Origin: Lachnospiraceae bacterium
Lineage (GTDB): Bacteria > Bacillota > Clostridia > Lachnospirales > Lachnospiraceae
Length of the DNA: 32,259 nucleotides
Direction of reading: 5' to 3'
Assembly: GCA_029008035.1 (NCBI GenBank)
Contig: JAQXIY010000071.1
Location: forward strand, 1 to 32,259
The notes under the pieces are model-generated. The model was given only the letters and a program-made list of their open reading frames with translations, had not been told where the DNA came from and searched no databases. Numbering within the stretch: the first letter of the stretch is position 1; the number at the start of each line of letters is the position of its first letter. Below, in pieces: positions 15,788-25,221 of the stretch. The position numbers and the translations under genes were made by a program.

Positions 15788-17941
15788 CTACTTCTCCTGT
15801 TTTATTTTCATGGTTAATTGAATTCGCTGTTTCTTTAAATCCACGCTCATCACCTGCACGTCAACCACGTCCCCAACGCTTACCGCCTCCAAGGGATGCT
15901 TGATGTATCGGTCACAAATTTGGGAAATGTGAACAAGGCCGTCCTGATGTACCCCAACGTCTACAAAAGCGCCAAAATCAATAACATTTCGCACCGTTCC
16001 CTTTAACACCATCCCCGGCATCAAATCGCTTATCTCCAATACATCGCTGCGCAAAATAGGCTTTGGCATATCCTCTCTGGGATCTCTTCCCGGCTTCTCC
16101 AACTCGGATAAAATATCCTGCAGAGTGATATCACCCACCCCCAGTTCTTCAGCCAGTTTCTTTATATCCCTAACTTCTTTTGAAATACGGGATAGCTGCT
16201 CTCCCTTGATGTCTGCGGTTGTGTATCCCAGACGCTGCAACAATTGTTCCGTAATCTCATAACTCTCCGGATGCACGCTGGTGGCATCCAAAGGATTCTT
16301 CCCATCCGGGATGCGAAGAAAACCTGCACACTGTTCGTAGGCCTTTGGCCCAAGCTTTGCCACCTTGAGAAGTTGCTTTCTGGTGGTAAACTTTCCATTC
16401 TCCTCACGATAAGCCACAATATTTTTTGCCAGCGTCTTATTGATACCGGATACATATTCCAAAAGAGATGCAGAAGCCGTATTCAAATCAACTCCTACTC
16501 TGTTCACGCAGTCTTCCACCACGCCACCCAGTGCCTCTCCCAACTTCTTCTGATTCATATCGTGCTGATACTGGCCTACACCTATGGATTTGGGATCTAT
16601 TTTAACCAGTTCCGCCAAGGGATCCTGCACGCGCCTTGCAATGGAGGTGGCACTTCGCTGTCCCACATCAAAGTTAGGGAACTCTTCGGTGGCCAATTTG
16701 CTGGCAGAGTAAACAGATGCTCCCGCCTCGTTGGTAATCACATACTGTACGCTCACCGGTAACTCCTTCAACAAATCCACGATGATCTTCTCCGACTCAC
16801 GGCTGGCCGTCCCGTTTCCCACAGAGATCAAGGTAATGTGATACTTGGAAATCAGTTTTTTCAGCACCGCCTTAGATTCCTCCACCTTGTTCTGAGGAGC
16901 TGTTGGGAAAATCACTGTGGTGTCAAGTACCTTTCCCGTGGCATCCACCACCGCCAACTTACATCCGGTACGAAAGGCCGGATCCCACCCCAGAACAACC
17001 TGGTTAGCGATAGGTGGCTGCATTAAAAGCTGGGTCAGATTCTTTCCAAATACACCAATGGCCCCGTCTTCTGCCATCTCTGTCAGTTGATTGCGAATCT
17101 CCCTCTCAATGGCCGGCGCAATCAGGCGTTGATAGCTGTCCTCCACTGCCCTTTGCAATACCGGTGTGGTAATGGGATTCTCTTTTGTAATCACTTTCTT
17201 ACAGAGATACTTCGTAATATCCTCTTCCGGGGCAATCACCTTCACAGTGAGAATCTTTTCCTTCTCTCCGCGATTCAATGCCAATATCCTGTGTCCCGGA
17301 AGTTTGGAAATCGGCTCGTCAAAGTCGTAATACATCTCATAGACAGACTCCGCCTCACTGTCCTTTGCCACAGACTGTATGTGTCCCTTTTTCTCTGTAA
17401 GGCCTCGGATGTGACTTCGATAGTCCGCCTCATCTGAGATAGTCTCCGCAATAATATCACAGGCACCATCTATGGCATCCTGAGGACTCATCACTCCCTT
17501 TTGTTCGTCCACATAGGCTTGTGCTTCCTGTTCCAAAGAAGTGTTCATCATCTGAAGCACAATGAGGTTGGCCAAGGGTTCCAGGCCCTTCTCCTTAGCA
17601 ATGGTAGCTCTGGTTCTTCGCTTAGGGCGATAAGGACGATACAAGTCTTCCAAGACCACCAAAGTCTCCGCCGCCTCAATCTGTGCCTTTAATTCCGGAG
17701 TCATAGCCCCCTGCTCCTCAATGCTTGCAAGCACCGTCTCCTTGCGCTCCTGGAGATTGCGAAGATAGGTCAAACGGTCATAAAGATTTCTGAGTACCTC
17801 ATCGTTTAATGCCCCTGTGGCTTCCTTTCGGTATCTGGCGATGAAGGGAATGGTATTGCCCTCATCAATTAATTTCACCGCCGCCTCTGCCTGGGCCGGG
17901 CGAATCTTCAGTTCCTCAGCTAGTTTTGCATGAATGTTCAT
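15788..17941 (-). CDS. tex: Tex-family transcription accessory / RNA-binding protein
   Basis: A 717-residue Tex (YqgF-HhH-S1) protein. The N-terminal helical domain begins AKLAEELKIRPAQAEAAVKLIDEGNTIPFIARYRKEATGAL. A YqgF/RNase H-like domain (about 315-440, GWDPAFRTGCKLAVVD), helix-hairpin-helix repeats (about 480-560, GVDLNTASASLLEYVSGI) and a C-terminal S1 domain (about 640-710, GMVLKGTVRNVIDFGAFVDVGVHQDGLVHIS) follow. It binds nucleic acid and is implicated in transcription and ribonucleoprotein turnover. Length is typical. The ATG has AGGAG upstream. Confidence 0.95.
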   Translation of the reverse strand: MNIHAKLAEELKIRPAQAEAAVKLIDEGNTIPFIARYRKEATGALNDEVLRNLYDRLTYLRNLQERKETVLASIEEQGAMTPELKAQIEAAETLVVLEDLYRPYRPKRRTRATIAKEKGLEPLANLIVLQMMNTSLEQEAQAYVDEQKGVMSPQDAIDGACDIIAETISDEADYRSHIRGLTEKKGHIQSVAKDSEAESVYEMYYDFDEPISKLPGHRILALNRGEKEKILTVKVIAPEEDITKYLCKKVITKENPITTPVLQRAVEDSYQRLIAPAIEREIRNQLTEMAEDGAIGVFGKNLTQLLMQPPIANQVVLGWDPAFRTGCKLAVVDATGKVLDTTVIFPTAPQNKVEESKAVLKKLISKYHITLISVGNGTASRESEKIIVDLLKELPVSVQYVITNEAGASVYSASKLATEEFPNFDVGQRSATSIARRVQDPLAELVKIDPKSIGVGQYQHDMNQKKLGEALGGVVEDCVNRVGVDLNTASASLLEYVSGINKTLAKNIVAYREENGKFTTRKQLLKVAKLGPKAYEQCAGFLRIPDGKNPLDATSVHPESYEITEQLLQRLGYTTADIKGEQLSRISKEVRDIKKLAEELGVGDITLQDILSELEKPGRDPREDMPKPILRSDVLEISDLMPGMVLKGTVRNVIDFGAFVDVGVHQDGLVHISQICDRYIKHPLEAVSVGDVVDVQVMSVDLKKQRIQLTMKIKQEK

Positions 17942-17988
17942 AAATTGTGTTCTCCTGTTATCTTTTCTTGGGTCGTTTCATAGTAAAT

Positions 17989-18017
17989 ATTATACTAAAA
18001 CGCCCCCTTTACAACAA
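17989..18017 (-). promoter_or_regulatory. Sigma-A promoter of tex
   Basis: TTGTTG (18012-18017) and a perfect TATAAT (17989-17994) are separated by 17 bp, about 48 bases before the tex ATG and inside the sigE-tex gap. Confidence 0.6.
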
Positions 18018-18028
18018 GTGTTCTTCTC

Positions 18029-18730
18029 CTAGCCACACACCTGTCTTTCCATTTCCTTGTTCAGACGACGAATGATTTTTTTCTCCAGTCTGGATATGTA
18101 GGATTGGGAAATCCCCAGCAAATCAGCCACCTGCTTCTGGGTCAATTCCTCTCCATCCTTGGAGTGCAATCCAAAACGCAGTTCAATAATCATCTTCTCC
18201 CTTCCATTTAATGTTTTTAAAGCCTGATTTAATAACTTCAAATCAGCCTGTGTTTCCAAGTCTTTATAGATAATATCCTCCTCTGTTCCCAAGATATCAG
18301 AGAGTAACAATTCATTTCCGTCCCAGTCCACATTCAAGGGTTCGTCAATGGAAACCTCAAATTTTTGCTTACTGTTTTTCCGCAGATACATGAGTATTTC
18401 ATTCTCAATACATCTGGAAGCGTATGTGGCCAGTTTAATACACTTGGTGGCATCAAAGGTATTGATTGCCTTCATCAAGCCAATGGTTCCAATGGAAATC
18501 AAATCCTCCGCTCCCACCTTAGTGTTGTCGAATTTCTTTGCTATATAAACAACCAGTCGCAAATTGTGCTCAATCAATTTTTCCTTAGCCTCTTTATCTC
18601 CTTTTTCCACCAATAGGGAAATGTAATGTTTTTCCTGCTCCTCAGTAAGGGGCTCCGGCAACACATCGGCCCCGCCAATGTACAAAATCTCCTGTTGTAA
18701 ATCTGATAAAAGTTTTAATAATAGCCGCAT
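18029..18730 (-). CDS. sigE: Mother-cell sigma factor precursor pro-SigE
   Basis: A 233-residue sigma factor closely matching SigE ([98 protein letters not shown]). The N-terminus ([20 protein letters not shown]) is a short amphipathic pro-sequence before the YIGG site where SpoIIGA-type processing occurs; it is shorter than in Bacillus. It drives early mother-cell sporulation genes. The start ATG follows the spoIIGA stop by 13 bases, and the ribosome-binding site overlaps that stop, showing translational coupling with the protease that activates it. Confidence 0.97.
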   Translation of the reverse strand: MRLLLKLLSDLQQEILYIGGADVLPEPLTEEQEKHYISLLVEKGDKEAKEKLIEHNLRLVVYIAKKFDNTKVGAEDLISIGTIGLMKAINTFDATKCIKLATYASRCIENEILMYLRKNSKQKFEVSIDEPLNVDWDGNELLLSDILGTEEDIIYKDLETQADLKLLNQALKTLNGREKMIIELRFGLHSKDGEELTQKQVADLLGISQSYISRLEKKIIRRLNKEMERQVCG

Positions 18731-18743
18731 GACGTTCTCACTC

Positions 18744-19511
18744 CTAGCAAAATTCTTTATGTAATATCATTTGGTATCTTTTCCCCTGAAACAGGGATTT
18801 CTGTCCAAAACCCAGCATCATATCTCTCTGTTGTATCATTTCTCCTTTCTCCATCACAAAAAACTTTGTAGCAGGATAGATATACAAGGTGTCTTTCCCC
18901 GCCACTGTCTCATAAGAAATAGGGCGTAAGTTTTCCTCCGATAAACCAAGTTCTTCTTGCCACTCCCGGGAGACGATACAAACAGGACGTCCCGTCAACA
19001 CATCCCGAAGACAGTTCCCCGTATCCCGCAATGCACACATCTCCCTTACCTGTCCCTGTACCAAGACCGTGACTTTTACATAAGTAGCTTCACGCCTCTT
19101 TCCCCATCCAAGCAACAAAATGATAATCACAACACTTGCACAAGAGACGGGTAATATCCACTGGTACCACTTCCCCGGAAGCATTTGTCTCAGCAAGTTC
19201 ACGCATCCCCCCAGAACCAGATTTAGTGCCATACAACATCCGTATAGCTTTGTCAGCGAGACAACAGGCATTCTTCCAAATGCCATGAGCAGCATAAGGG
19301 GATTTACCAGCAAAAACATTGCCGCAAGATAAAGGAGAAAATTTCTAACAGTCAAAAAACAAAGCGTCCCTGCCCCCACTCCAAAGGCCACACCCCATCC
19401 CAGTCCTTTCAGTCGTAAAGGCTTTTTACACCATAGCCCCACACATAAAAGACTCACACCATCCAAAAGAATATTTTCCATAATCAGAGCATCCAGATAA
19501 ACTGCATAAAT
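18744..19511 (-). CDS. spoIIGA: Pro-sigma-E processing aspartic protease SpoIIGA
   Basis: A membrane protease that cleaves pro-SigE in the mother cell. The N-terminal half has about five hydrophobic helices (to about residue 140); the C-terminal half holds the aspartic-protease motif ALRDTGN and later [11 protein letters not shown]. Length is slightly short for the family. Start choice is awkward. The in-frame GTG at 19520 lies inside the GGAGGTGG ribosome-binding site. ATT at 19511 is eight bases after GGAGG and gives (M)YAVYLDAL, resembling the family start (YxDxxxxxN). I favour ATT; GTG is the alternative. The gene lies between ftsZ and sigE. Confidence 0.9.
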   Translation of the reverse strand: MYAVYLDALIMENILLDGVSLLCVGLWCKKPLRLKGLGWGVAFGVGAGTLCFLTVRNFLLYLAAMFLLVNPLMLLMAFGRMPVVSLTKLYGCCMALNLVLGGCVNLLRQMLPGKWYQWILPVSCASVVIIILLLGWGKRREATYVKVTVLVQGQVREMCALRDTGNCLRDVLTGRPVCIVSREWQEELGLSEENLRPISYETVAGKDTLYIYPATKFFVMEKGEMIQQRDMMLGFGQKSLFQGKRYQMILHKEFC

Positions 19512-19556
19512 AAAAGCCACCTCCTCTCATCACTACGATTATAAGGAAGTGGCTCT
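19508..19556 (-). terminator. ftsZ-spoIIGA hairpin: terminator that also covers the spoIIGA ribosome-binding site
   Basis: On the minus strand AGCCACTTCC (19554-19545) pairs with GGAGGTGGCT (19524-19515), giving ten continuous pairs with one G-U. The loop is 20 nt, followed by TTTTATTT. The 3' arm is the spoIIGA ribosome-binding site, and the loop contains the -10 element of the spoIIGA promoter. Readthrough from ftsZ would form the hairpin. A transcript started at the internal promoter lacks the 5' arm and cannot. Confidence 0.65.
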
Positions 19557-19571
19557 ATAAATTCTGTCGAA
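19538..19571 (-). promoter_or_regulatory. Spo0A-type promoter of spoIIGA-sigE
   Basis: A perfect Spo0A box (TGTCGAA on the plus strand, 19565-19571) overlaps a -35-like TCGACA (19565-19570). The TATAAT -10 is at 19538-19543, giving a 21-bp spacer. The Bacillus spoIIG promoter has the same unusual long spacer and requires Spo0A~P bound at the -35. Confidence 0.7.
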
Positions 19572-19584
19572 ACGAACCGCTATA

Positions 19585-20802
19585 TTATTTTCTTGTGTTC
19601 TTTAAAAATTCAGGAATCTTAATATCCTCCTGCTTTACTGTGCTGGTGGGCTGCTGTGGCTTGCTGATACCGGAAAACGCATTGGGAATGCCGGCCTCGG
19701 GAGCAGCGGTACCCGGTGTCACTGGCTTAGGTGCTGTACCAAAACTGCTATGTAGTCCGGCAGCAGAACCTAAGGTAGATGGCTTAGATGCCCCGCTTGT
19801 ATTGGCATACTGCATATTATTCAGAAGAGACCCCATAGATGGCTTAGCAGGACCGTCTCCCAAACCTGTGGCAATAACCGTAATGGTTGCCTCATCTGTC
19901 ATAGTCTCATCATACTTAGCACCAAAGATAATATTAACAGAATCTCCTGTCAAATCCTTCACGTAGTTGGAAGCCGCATTGGCATCCATCAAAGAGATAT
20001 CTCCGGAAATATTGATAATGACATGGGTTGCACCATTGATAGTGGTATCCAAAAGCGGGCTCTCCACTGCAAGGCGAACGGCTTCCATCGCCTTCTCATC
20101 ACCCTTGGCTGTACCGATACCGATATGAGCCATACCCTTGTCCTTCATAACTGTCTGTACATCTGCAAAGTCAAGATTAATCAGTGCAGGAAGGTTAATC
20201 AAATCTGTGATTCCCTGTACTGCCTGCTGTAATACTTCATCGGCCTTCTTCAAAGCCTCCGGCATTGTTGTCCTGCGATCTACAATCTCCAACAACTTGT
20301 CGTTAGGAATCACAATCAATGTGTCTACATTCTCCTTCAAGCGCTCAATACCTGCATTGGCATTCACCATACGGGTCTTAGCCTCGAAGTTGAACGGCTT
20401 CGTCACAACACCTACCGTAAGGATACCCTGTTCCTTGGCAATCTTAGCCACAACAGGAGCGGCACCTGTACCGGTTCCGCCACCCATTCCGCAGGTGACA
20501 AAAACCATCTCTGCCCCCTTCAGATTAGCGGAAATATCCTCTGCAGACTCCTCTGCAGCCTTCTCACCAATCTCAGGCTGTGCACCGGCACCCAATCCCT
20601 TGGTAAGCTTCTCACCAATCTGGATACGCTTGGGAGCCTTACATAGCTCCAATGCCTGCTTATCTGTATTAATACCGATAAATTCTACTCCACCGATATT
20701 CTCATCAATCATTCTATTAACAGCATTATTACCTGCACCACCAACACCTACAACAATAATTCTAGCGTTGGAGGTTGCTTCATCGTTTATAATCTCAAGC
20801 AA
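19585..20802 (-). CDS. ftsZ: Cell division GTPase FtsZ
   Basis: A 405-residue tubulin homologue that forms the Z ring. The N-terminus [17 protein letters not shown] binds GTP, the tubulin signature GGGTGTG is at residues 108-114, and the T7 synergy-loop and C-terminal domains are complete. A variable Pro/Ser/Thr/Gly-rich linker (about 320-390) ends in the conserved tail [12 protein letters not shown], which binds FtsA/SepF-type anchors. The start is TTG at 20802 with GGAGG eight bases upstream. It has its own promoter and is followed by spoIIGA. Confidence 0.98.
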   Translation of the reverse strand: MLEIINDEATSNARIIVVGVGGAGNNAVNRMIDENIGGVEFIGINTDKQALELCKAPKRIQIGEKLTKGLGAGAQPEIGEKAAEESAEDISANLKGAEMVFVTCGMGGGTGTGAAPVVAKIAKEQGILTVGVVTKPFNFEAKTRMVNANAGIERLKENVDTLIVIPNDKLLEIVDRRTTMPEALKKADEVLQQAVQGITDLINLPALINLDFADVQTVMKDKGMAHIGIGTAKGDEKAMEAVRLAVESPLLDTTINGATHVIINISGDISLMDANAASNYVKDLTGDSVNIIFGAKYDETMTDEATITVIATGLGDGPAKPSMGSLLNNMQYANTSGASKPSTLGSAAGLHSSFGTAPKPVTPGTAAPEAGIPNAFSGISKPQQPTSTVKQEDIKIPEFLKNTRK

Positions 20803-20877
20803 GACGTCTTCCTCCTTCTACCCATCTATCATCTACGACTCACATCATAAATCTTCCTATTAAAACTCATATACACT

Positions 20878-20906
20878 ATAATATCTATTTTTTATGCATT
20901 TATCAA
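20878..20906 (-). promoter_or_regulatory. Sigma-A promoter of ftsZ
   Basis: TTGATA (20901-20906) and TATTAT (20878-20883) are separated by 17 bp in the ftsQ-ftsZ gap, giving a leader of about 70 nt. ftsZ can thus be expressed apart from the upstream dcw operon. Confidence 0.75.
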
Positions 20907-20943
20907 CCTATTTTTTTGAAAAAGTGTAAAAATATCAAGGTTC

Positions 20944-21666
20944 CTACTCTCGCTTCCGAAACACAATATCTGTGTTATCCTTAGTCCAGTTTTCTAAATG
21001 TAGTGTCCCGGCTTGTCCCTCTACTTGGGGCAATATGTAAGGAAGCCGCATCATTTTCTCCTCCAAAAAGTCTGCCTTGCCCACTGAGATTAAAATGTCC
21101 CCATAGGAGACTGTAGCATTTCCCGCTTCATCAAAACTAAGCCCCGAGATTTCCAACTCGTATTTTTGCATAGCCTTCAGCAACTGCACCATAAGATTCA
21201 ATTGCTCTTTCTCCAGTTCCACCTTTTGCCCCACCTCGGCCTTCTTTAAGGTAACACCGGACACTCCGATGGACTTATCAATCAGGCGTTCCGATACCTC
21301 AACCACGCTTCCATTCTGATCGAAATAGGCATATCCTCCCTTCTCCAGAGGAAGGTAACCCACACAATCCTTCTCCACCACTTTAATAGACAATTTGTCA
21401 TAGCCGGTAAGCTTTACGGTCACCTTTGAGACAAAAGGGATATCTTTCTTGGGCTTGAGGGTATTATGTAAAGCCTCATACACGGAGTTGTTGGGATATT
21501 TCCCATCCAAAACCAGTTGCGTTATCTCCTCATCCGTATAAATGGTGTTCCCCTCCACGCTCACCTTGTGAATACTGCAAAACATGGCGATGCCCACCAC
21601 AGATGCAATCCCCACAATGAGAATGCCCAGAAGGATATTCATAAAGTAAAATCGAAATGCTCTCAT
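20944..21666 (-). CDS. ftsQ: Cell division protein FtsQ/DivIB
   Basis: A 240-residue bitopic membrane protein with a short cytoplasmic N-terminus, one TM helix (about 8-30), a POTRA domain starting IHKVSVEGNTIYTDEEI (about 32-100) and a beta domain. It links FtsL and the division PBP to the divisome. The ATG lies 10 bases after the ftsW stop with AGGAAAG upstream, making it the last gene of the dcw operon before ftsZ. murG, which often lies between ftsW and ftsQ in clostridia, is absent. Confidence 0.9.
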   Translation of the reverse strand: MRAFRFYFMNILLGILIVGIASVVGIAMFCSIHKVSVEGNTIYTDEEITQLVLDGKYPNNSVYEALHNTLKPKKDIPFVSKVTVKLTGYDKLSIKVVEKDCVGYLPLEKGGYAYFDQNGSVVEVSERLIDKSIGVSGVTLKKAEVGQKVELEKEQLNLMVQLLKAMQKYELEISGLSFDEAGNATVSYGDILISVGKADFLEEKMMRLPYILPQVEGQAGTLHLENWTKDNTDIVFRKRE

Positions 21667-21676
21667 ACTCTTTCCT

Positions 21677-22813
21677 TTACATATCTACCTGCATATCTTT
21701 TGAAACGCTGAGGGCTACCCCCATTTCCGCAATAAGAATCATCATGGAGGTACCTCCATAACTGACAAAAGGCAATGTGATACCGGTATTCGGTATGGTG
21801 TTTGTAACCACGGCAATATTTAGGATTACCTGCAGCGCAATATGGGTCATAATACCTATCACCAGATAGGAACCAAACATATCCTTCGCCTTGGTGGCAA
21901 TAAGAAGAAACCGCCACAGCAAAAGAATAAACATGAGTATCACACATATGGCTCCAAACAATCCCAATTCCTCGCAGATAATCGAAAAAATCATATCATT
22001 TTGAGCCTCCGGAACAAAGCCCAATTTCTGAATACTCTCTCCAAGACCTTTTCCAAACAATCCACCGGAACCAATGGCATATAAGCCCTGCAAAGTCTGA
22101 TATCCCGTGTCGTAATTCTCCGGATTCAGCCATGTTTGGATACGTTCCATTCGGTAAGAGCCCTTGGCTCCCAACACAAAGAGGAATGCCAGGACACCCA
22201 TGCCCAGAACTAAAAGAACAAACGGGGCATACTTGGGACTGGACACAAACACCATCACGAAAGCAATCCCCGCAATGATAATGGCCGTACTCAGGTTGTT
22301 GTAAGCCACCACCAGAAAAATCGGCGCAATGGACACAAGCAAACGCACATTGTTCTTTAAATCCCGCATAGCATTGGGTCTTTTGCTAATGGCGGTGGCC
22401 AGATACAAAATCACTGCCACCTTGGCAAGCTCTGAAGGCTGAAAGGAGATTCCTCCAATATTGAGCCAACGAGAGGACCCGTGAGAACTGGTTCCAACAA
22501 AGTTAACCATCAAACACAGTACAGCCGCCACCACATAACCGAGTCCGGCAAACCGGGCAAACTGTCGATACCCAATCTTGATACACAAAAACATCAGTCC
22601 AAATCCTACAATGGCCGCTTTTACCTGTTTTTTCAAATAAAAGGCAGAGTCACCCGTCTTTAAGGTTGCATTGTAAGCACTGGTGCTGTAGAGCATAACC
22701 AGTCCAAAAGCCAACAGACAAATGATCATCAAAAGCAAGGTGTAGTCGATATATTTACCTTTTCCAATGTTATTTTTCTTCTTTTGTTGTGATGGGGATA
22801 CAGACCGTTCCAT
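21677..22813 (-). CDS. ftsW: SEDS-family peptidoglycan polymerase FtsW/SpoVE
   Basis: A 378-residue polytopic protein with about ten TM helices and SEDS motifs (GSSRWLNIGGISFQPSELAKVA; the catalytic-Asp region around GYQTLQGLYAIGSGGLFGKGLGES; NTGITLPFVSYGGTSM near the C-terminus). It polymerises lipid II glycan at the septum with its partner class B PBP. The cytoplasmic N-terminus is Ser/Lys-rich. The ATG is three bases after the murD stop with AAGGAG upstream. FtsW and the sporulation paralogue SpoVE cannot be told apart here. Confidence 0.93.
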   Translation of the reverse strand: MERSVSPSQQKKKNNIGKGKYIDYTLLLMIICLLAFGLVMLYSTSAYNATLKTGDSAFYLKKQVKAAIVGFGLMFLCIKIGYRQFARFAGLGYVVAAVLCLMVNFVGTSSHGSSRWLNIGGISFQPSELAKVAVILYLATAISKRPNAMRDLKNNVRLLVSIAPIFLVVAYNNLSTAIIIAGIAFVMVFVSSPKYAPFVLLVLGMGVLAFLFVLGAKGSYRMERIQTWLNPENYDTGYQTLQGLYAIGSGGLFGKGLGESIQKLGFVPEAQNDMIFSIICEELGLFGAICVILMFILLLWRFLLIATKAKDMFGSYLVIGIMTHIALQVILNIAVVTNTIPNTGITLPFVSYGGTSMMILIAEMGVALSVSKDMQVDM

Positions 22814-22816
22814 GCA

Positions 22817-24178
22817 CTACTCCTTAAGACTTCTTACATATTCCTTAAATATATCACCGCGTTGTTCATAGTTATCGAACATTCCCCAACTGGCACAGGC
22901 AGGGGACAGAAGCACTGCCTCCCCCGGCACAGCCGTCTCATATGCTATATCGATTGCCTCCTCCAAAGAATCGGCAAATACATATTCCGTAAATCCATGC
23001 GCCTTGGCACAGGCAGCAATCTTCTCTCTGGTCTGACCTATCAGCACCAATTTCTTGACTTTATCGCCAAAGCTTTCAATCCATTCATCATAGGTAGACT
23101 CCTTGTCATATCCTCCGCCAATCAAAACAGTCCTACGATTCATGGCAAGAATGCCCTTGATGGCCGCATCCGGATTGGTTCCCTTGGAATCATTATAAAA
23201 GGCAATACCTCTCTTCTTACACACATACTCAATACGATGTTCCACAGCCTGAAAGGTGCGTAGCCCCTCCACAATGTAATCCATGGGAACCCCCATACCA
23301 TCACACATAGCAATAGCCGCCATGGCATTCTCATAATTATGTGCTCCCAAAATCTGCATCTCATCCACCGAAATAATGGGCAAAGTCTTGCCATCTCTGG
23401 CCCAAAGAATTTCCTTATCCTTCACATAGAGCCCCTCACACAGTTCCTCTGTGCTTGAGAAATAGATAACTTTCTGTGGCAGGGTGGCCCCAAATGCCCG
23501 AAGCACTGCATCATTATAGTTCAATACACAGATATCCTCCGGCCCTTGATTCTTGGTAATACTCTCCTTGGCCGCAATATAATTCTCCATGGTGTGATGA
23601 CGATTCAAATGATCCGGCGTAATATTTAAGATCGCAGAAACCTTTGGCGCAAATGTGACAGCAGTCTCTAATTGAAAACTACTGATTTCTGCCACAACCA
23701 CCGACTCCTCCGTCAGTTCATCCACCACTCTGGTATAAGGAATTCCAATGTTCCCCACCACTTTCACCTGTGAAAAATAGCCGGACATAATATGTCCCAC
23801 CAATGATGTGGTGGTAGTCTTTCCATTGGTTCCCGTGATGGCTGCAATCCTGCCCTTACCACATACATAGGCCAGTTCAATCTCGCCCCAAATAGCTATG
23901 CCCTTGGTGCGAAAAGTCTCCACCAGAGGGATGTCCGTGGGAACACCGGGACTTAACACAGCAATATCCAAAGTGCTCATCACATCCTGTGGTACCTGCT
24001 CCAACAAAATTTCCACGGAAGCAATCGATGGATGCTTTGCCTTCACTTCAGCCACATCCAGACATGCATTGCTATCATATAAATAAACCTTGGCACCCCG
24101 CTTCAGTAAAAGTTCTGTGGCCGCGATGCCGCTGATTCCCGTTCCTACTACAATAAATGTATTCTGTGAAATATCCAA
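22817..24178 (-). CDS. murD: UDP-N-acetylmuramoylalanine-D-glutamate ligase MurD
   Basis: A 453-residue Mur ligase that adds D-Glu to UDP-MurNAc-L-Ala. It has the N-terminal Rossmann motif FIVVGTGISGIAA, the P-loop ITGTNGKTTTTSLVGH, the HHTMENYIAAK loop, NDSKGTNPDA and the C-terminal LSPACASWGMFDNYEQRG. TTG 24178 was chosen as start: AGGAGG lies upstream at normal spacing and the protein then begins (M)DISQNTF, as in relatives; the frame to 24256 runs back into mraY. The gap to mraY is 23 bases. Confidence 0.96.
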   Translation of the reverse strand: MDISQNTFIVVGTGISGIAATELLLKRGAKVYLYDSNACLDVAEVKAKHPSIASVEILLEQVPQDVMSTLDIAVLSPGVPTDIPLVETFRTKGIAIWGEIELAYVCGKGRIAAITGTNGKTTTTSLVGHIMSGYFSQVKVVGNIGIPYTRVVDELTEESVVVAEISSFQLETAVTFAPKVSAILNITPDHLNRHHTMENYIAAKESITKNQGPEDICVLNYNDAVLRAFGATLPQKVIYFSSTEELCEGLYVKDKEILWARDGKTLPIISVDEMQILGAHNYENAMAAIAMCDGMGVPMDYIVEGLRTFQAVEHRIEYVCKKRGIAFYNDSKGTNPDAAIKGILAMNRRTVLIGGGYDKESTYDEWIESFGDKVKKLVLIGQTREKIAACAKAHGFTEYVFADSLEEAIDIAYETAVPGEAVLLSPACASWGMFDNYEQRGDIFKEYVRSLKE

Positions 24179-24201
24179 AATGTACCTCCTGTCTTCTGCA
24201 A

Positions 24202-25155
24202 CTACATAGCAGCAAATGCCACCAGACAGAGCAGTGCCGTCACAATGGAGAAGCACGCTACAACTCTGGTCTCAGACCAGCCGGACAACTCGAAATGGTG
24301 ATGAATAGGCGCCATCTTGAAGATGCGCTTTCCATGGGTAAGTTTGAAATAACCAACCTGAAGAATAACAGACAGTACCTCTACCAGATATATCAATCCC
24401 ACCATCAGAATAAACAGTGGCATCTGTAGCATATAGGCCGTGGCTGCCACAAAGCCTCCCAACGCCAGAGAACCGGTATCTCCCATAAACACGCTGGCAG
24501 GGTATACATTGAACAAAAGAAATCCCAAGAGCGCTCCCACAACTGCGCAGGTGATAGGCTCGATTCCGCTTCCCGTCCCCACTGCAACCACAGTAAAGAA
24601 CACTGCCACCAGCACAGTGACAGAGGATGCCAGACCATCCAGACCATCCGTAAAATTCACACCGTTTACAGTTCCGATTACTGCAAAATACAACAGTGGT
24701 ATGGCAACCCATCCCAAGTCAAGGTATTTGCCCCCGGAAAACGGTACAAGCATTGTGAGGGAAACATCTGTAAAGTTTAACAGATACACTACAAAAACAG
24801 TGGTAACCACAATCTGTAACAGCATCTTCTGCCAAGCCAACAGTCCATCAGAGCGGCGTAACACTACCTTGAGATAATCGTCCAGAAATCCTATCATTCC
24901 AAAACCTACCGTCAAAAAGAGAATAGGCACAATCTTTGGGTAGCGGGGAATAAACATTACGGATGTAATCACCACTGCAGCCAAGATAATCAGGCCTCCC
25001 ATGGTCGGTGTACCTGTCTTCACCTGATGGGATTTCAGTTCTTCTCTTTCTGTCTGCCCTACCTTTAGACGTCTCAAAAATGGGATGACAATTGGTCCTA
25101 AAATGGTGGCAATTCCAAAGGAAACCAACACCGGAATCAAAATTTTTTCTATCAT
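24202..25155 (-). CDS. mraY: Phospho-MurNAc-pentapeptide transferase MraY
   Basis: A 317-residue polytopic enzyme (about ten TM helices) that makes lipid I from UDP-MurNAc-pentapeptide and undecaprenyl phosphate. Diagnostic motifs are HQVKTGTPTMGGL, GFLDDYLKV, NGVNFTDGLDGLAS, FMGDTGSLALGG and HHHFE. The ATG has AAGGAG upstream. It lies 66 bases after the second PBP gene and directly precedes murD. murE and murF, commonly placed between the PBP and mraY, are missing. Confidence 0.97.
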   Translation of the reverse strand: MIEKILIPVLVSFGIATILGPIVIPFLRRLKVGQTEREELKSHQVKTGTPTMGGLIILAAVVITSVMFIPRYPKIVPILFLTVGFGMIGFLDDYLKVVLRRSDGLLAWQKMLLQIVVTTVFVVYLLNFTDVSLTMLVPFSGGKYLDLGWVAIPLLYFAVIGTVNGVNFTDGLDGLASSVTVLVAVFFTVVAVGTGSGIEPITCAVVGALLGFLLFNVYPASVFMGDTGSLALGGFVAATAYMLQMPLFILMVGLIYLVEVLSVILQVGYFKLTHGKRIFKMAPIHHHFELSGWSETRVVACFSIVTALLCLVAFAAM

Positions 25156-25221
25156 ATCTACTCCTTGTTTCTCTTGCTTTCTTTCGCAAATTACTAACTT
25201 TACTAGTATAAGTGATTTTGT

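Noticed and set aside
20138-20863. 241-codon plus-strand open frame opposite ftsZ
   Set aside because: Long only because of ftsZ codon bias; Ser/Thr/Pro/Ile-rich shadow translation with no recognisable domain.
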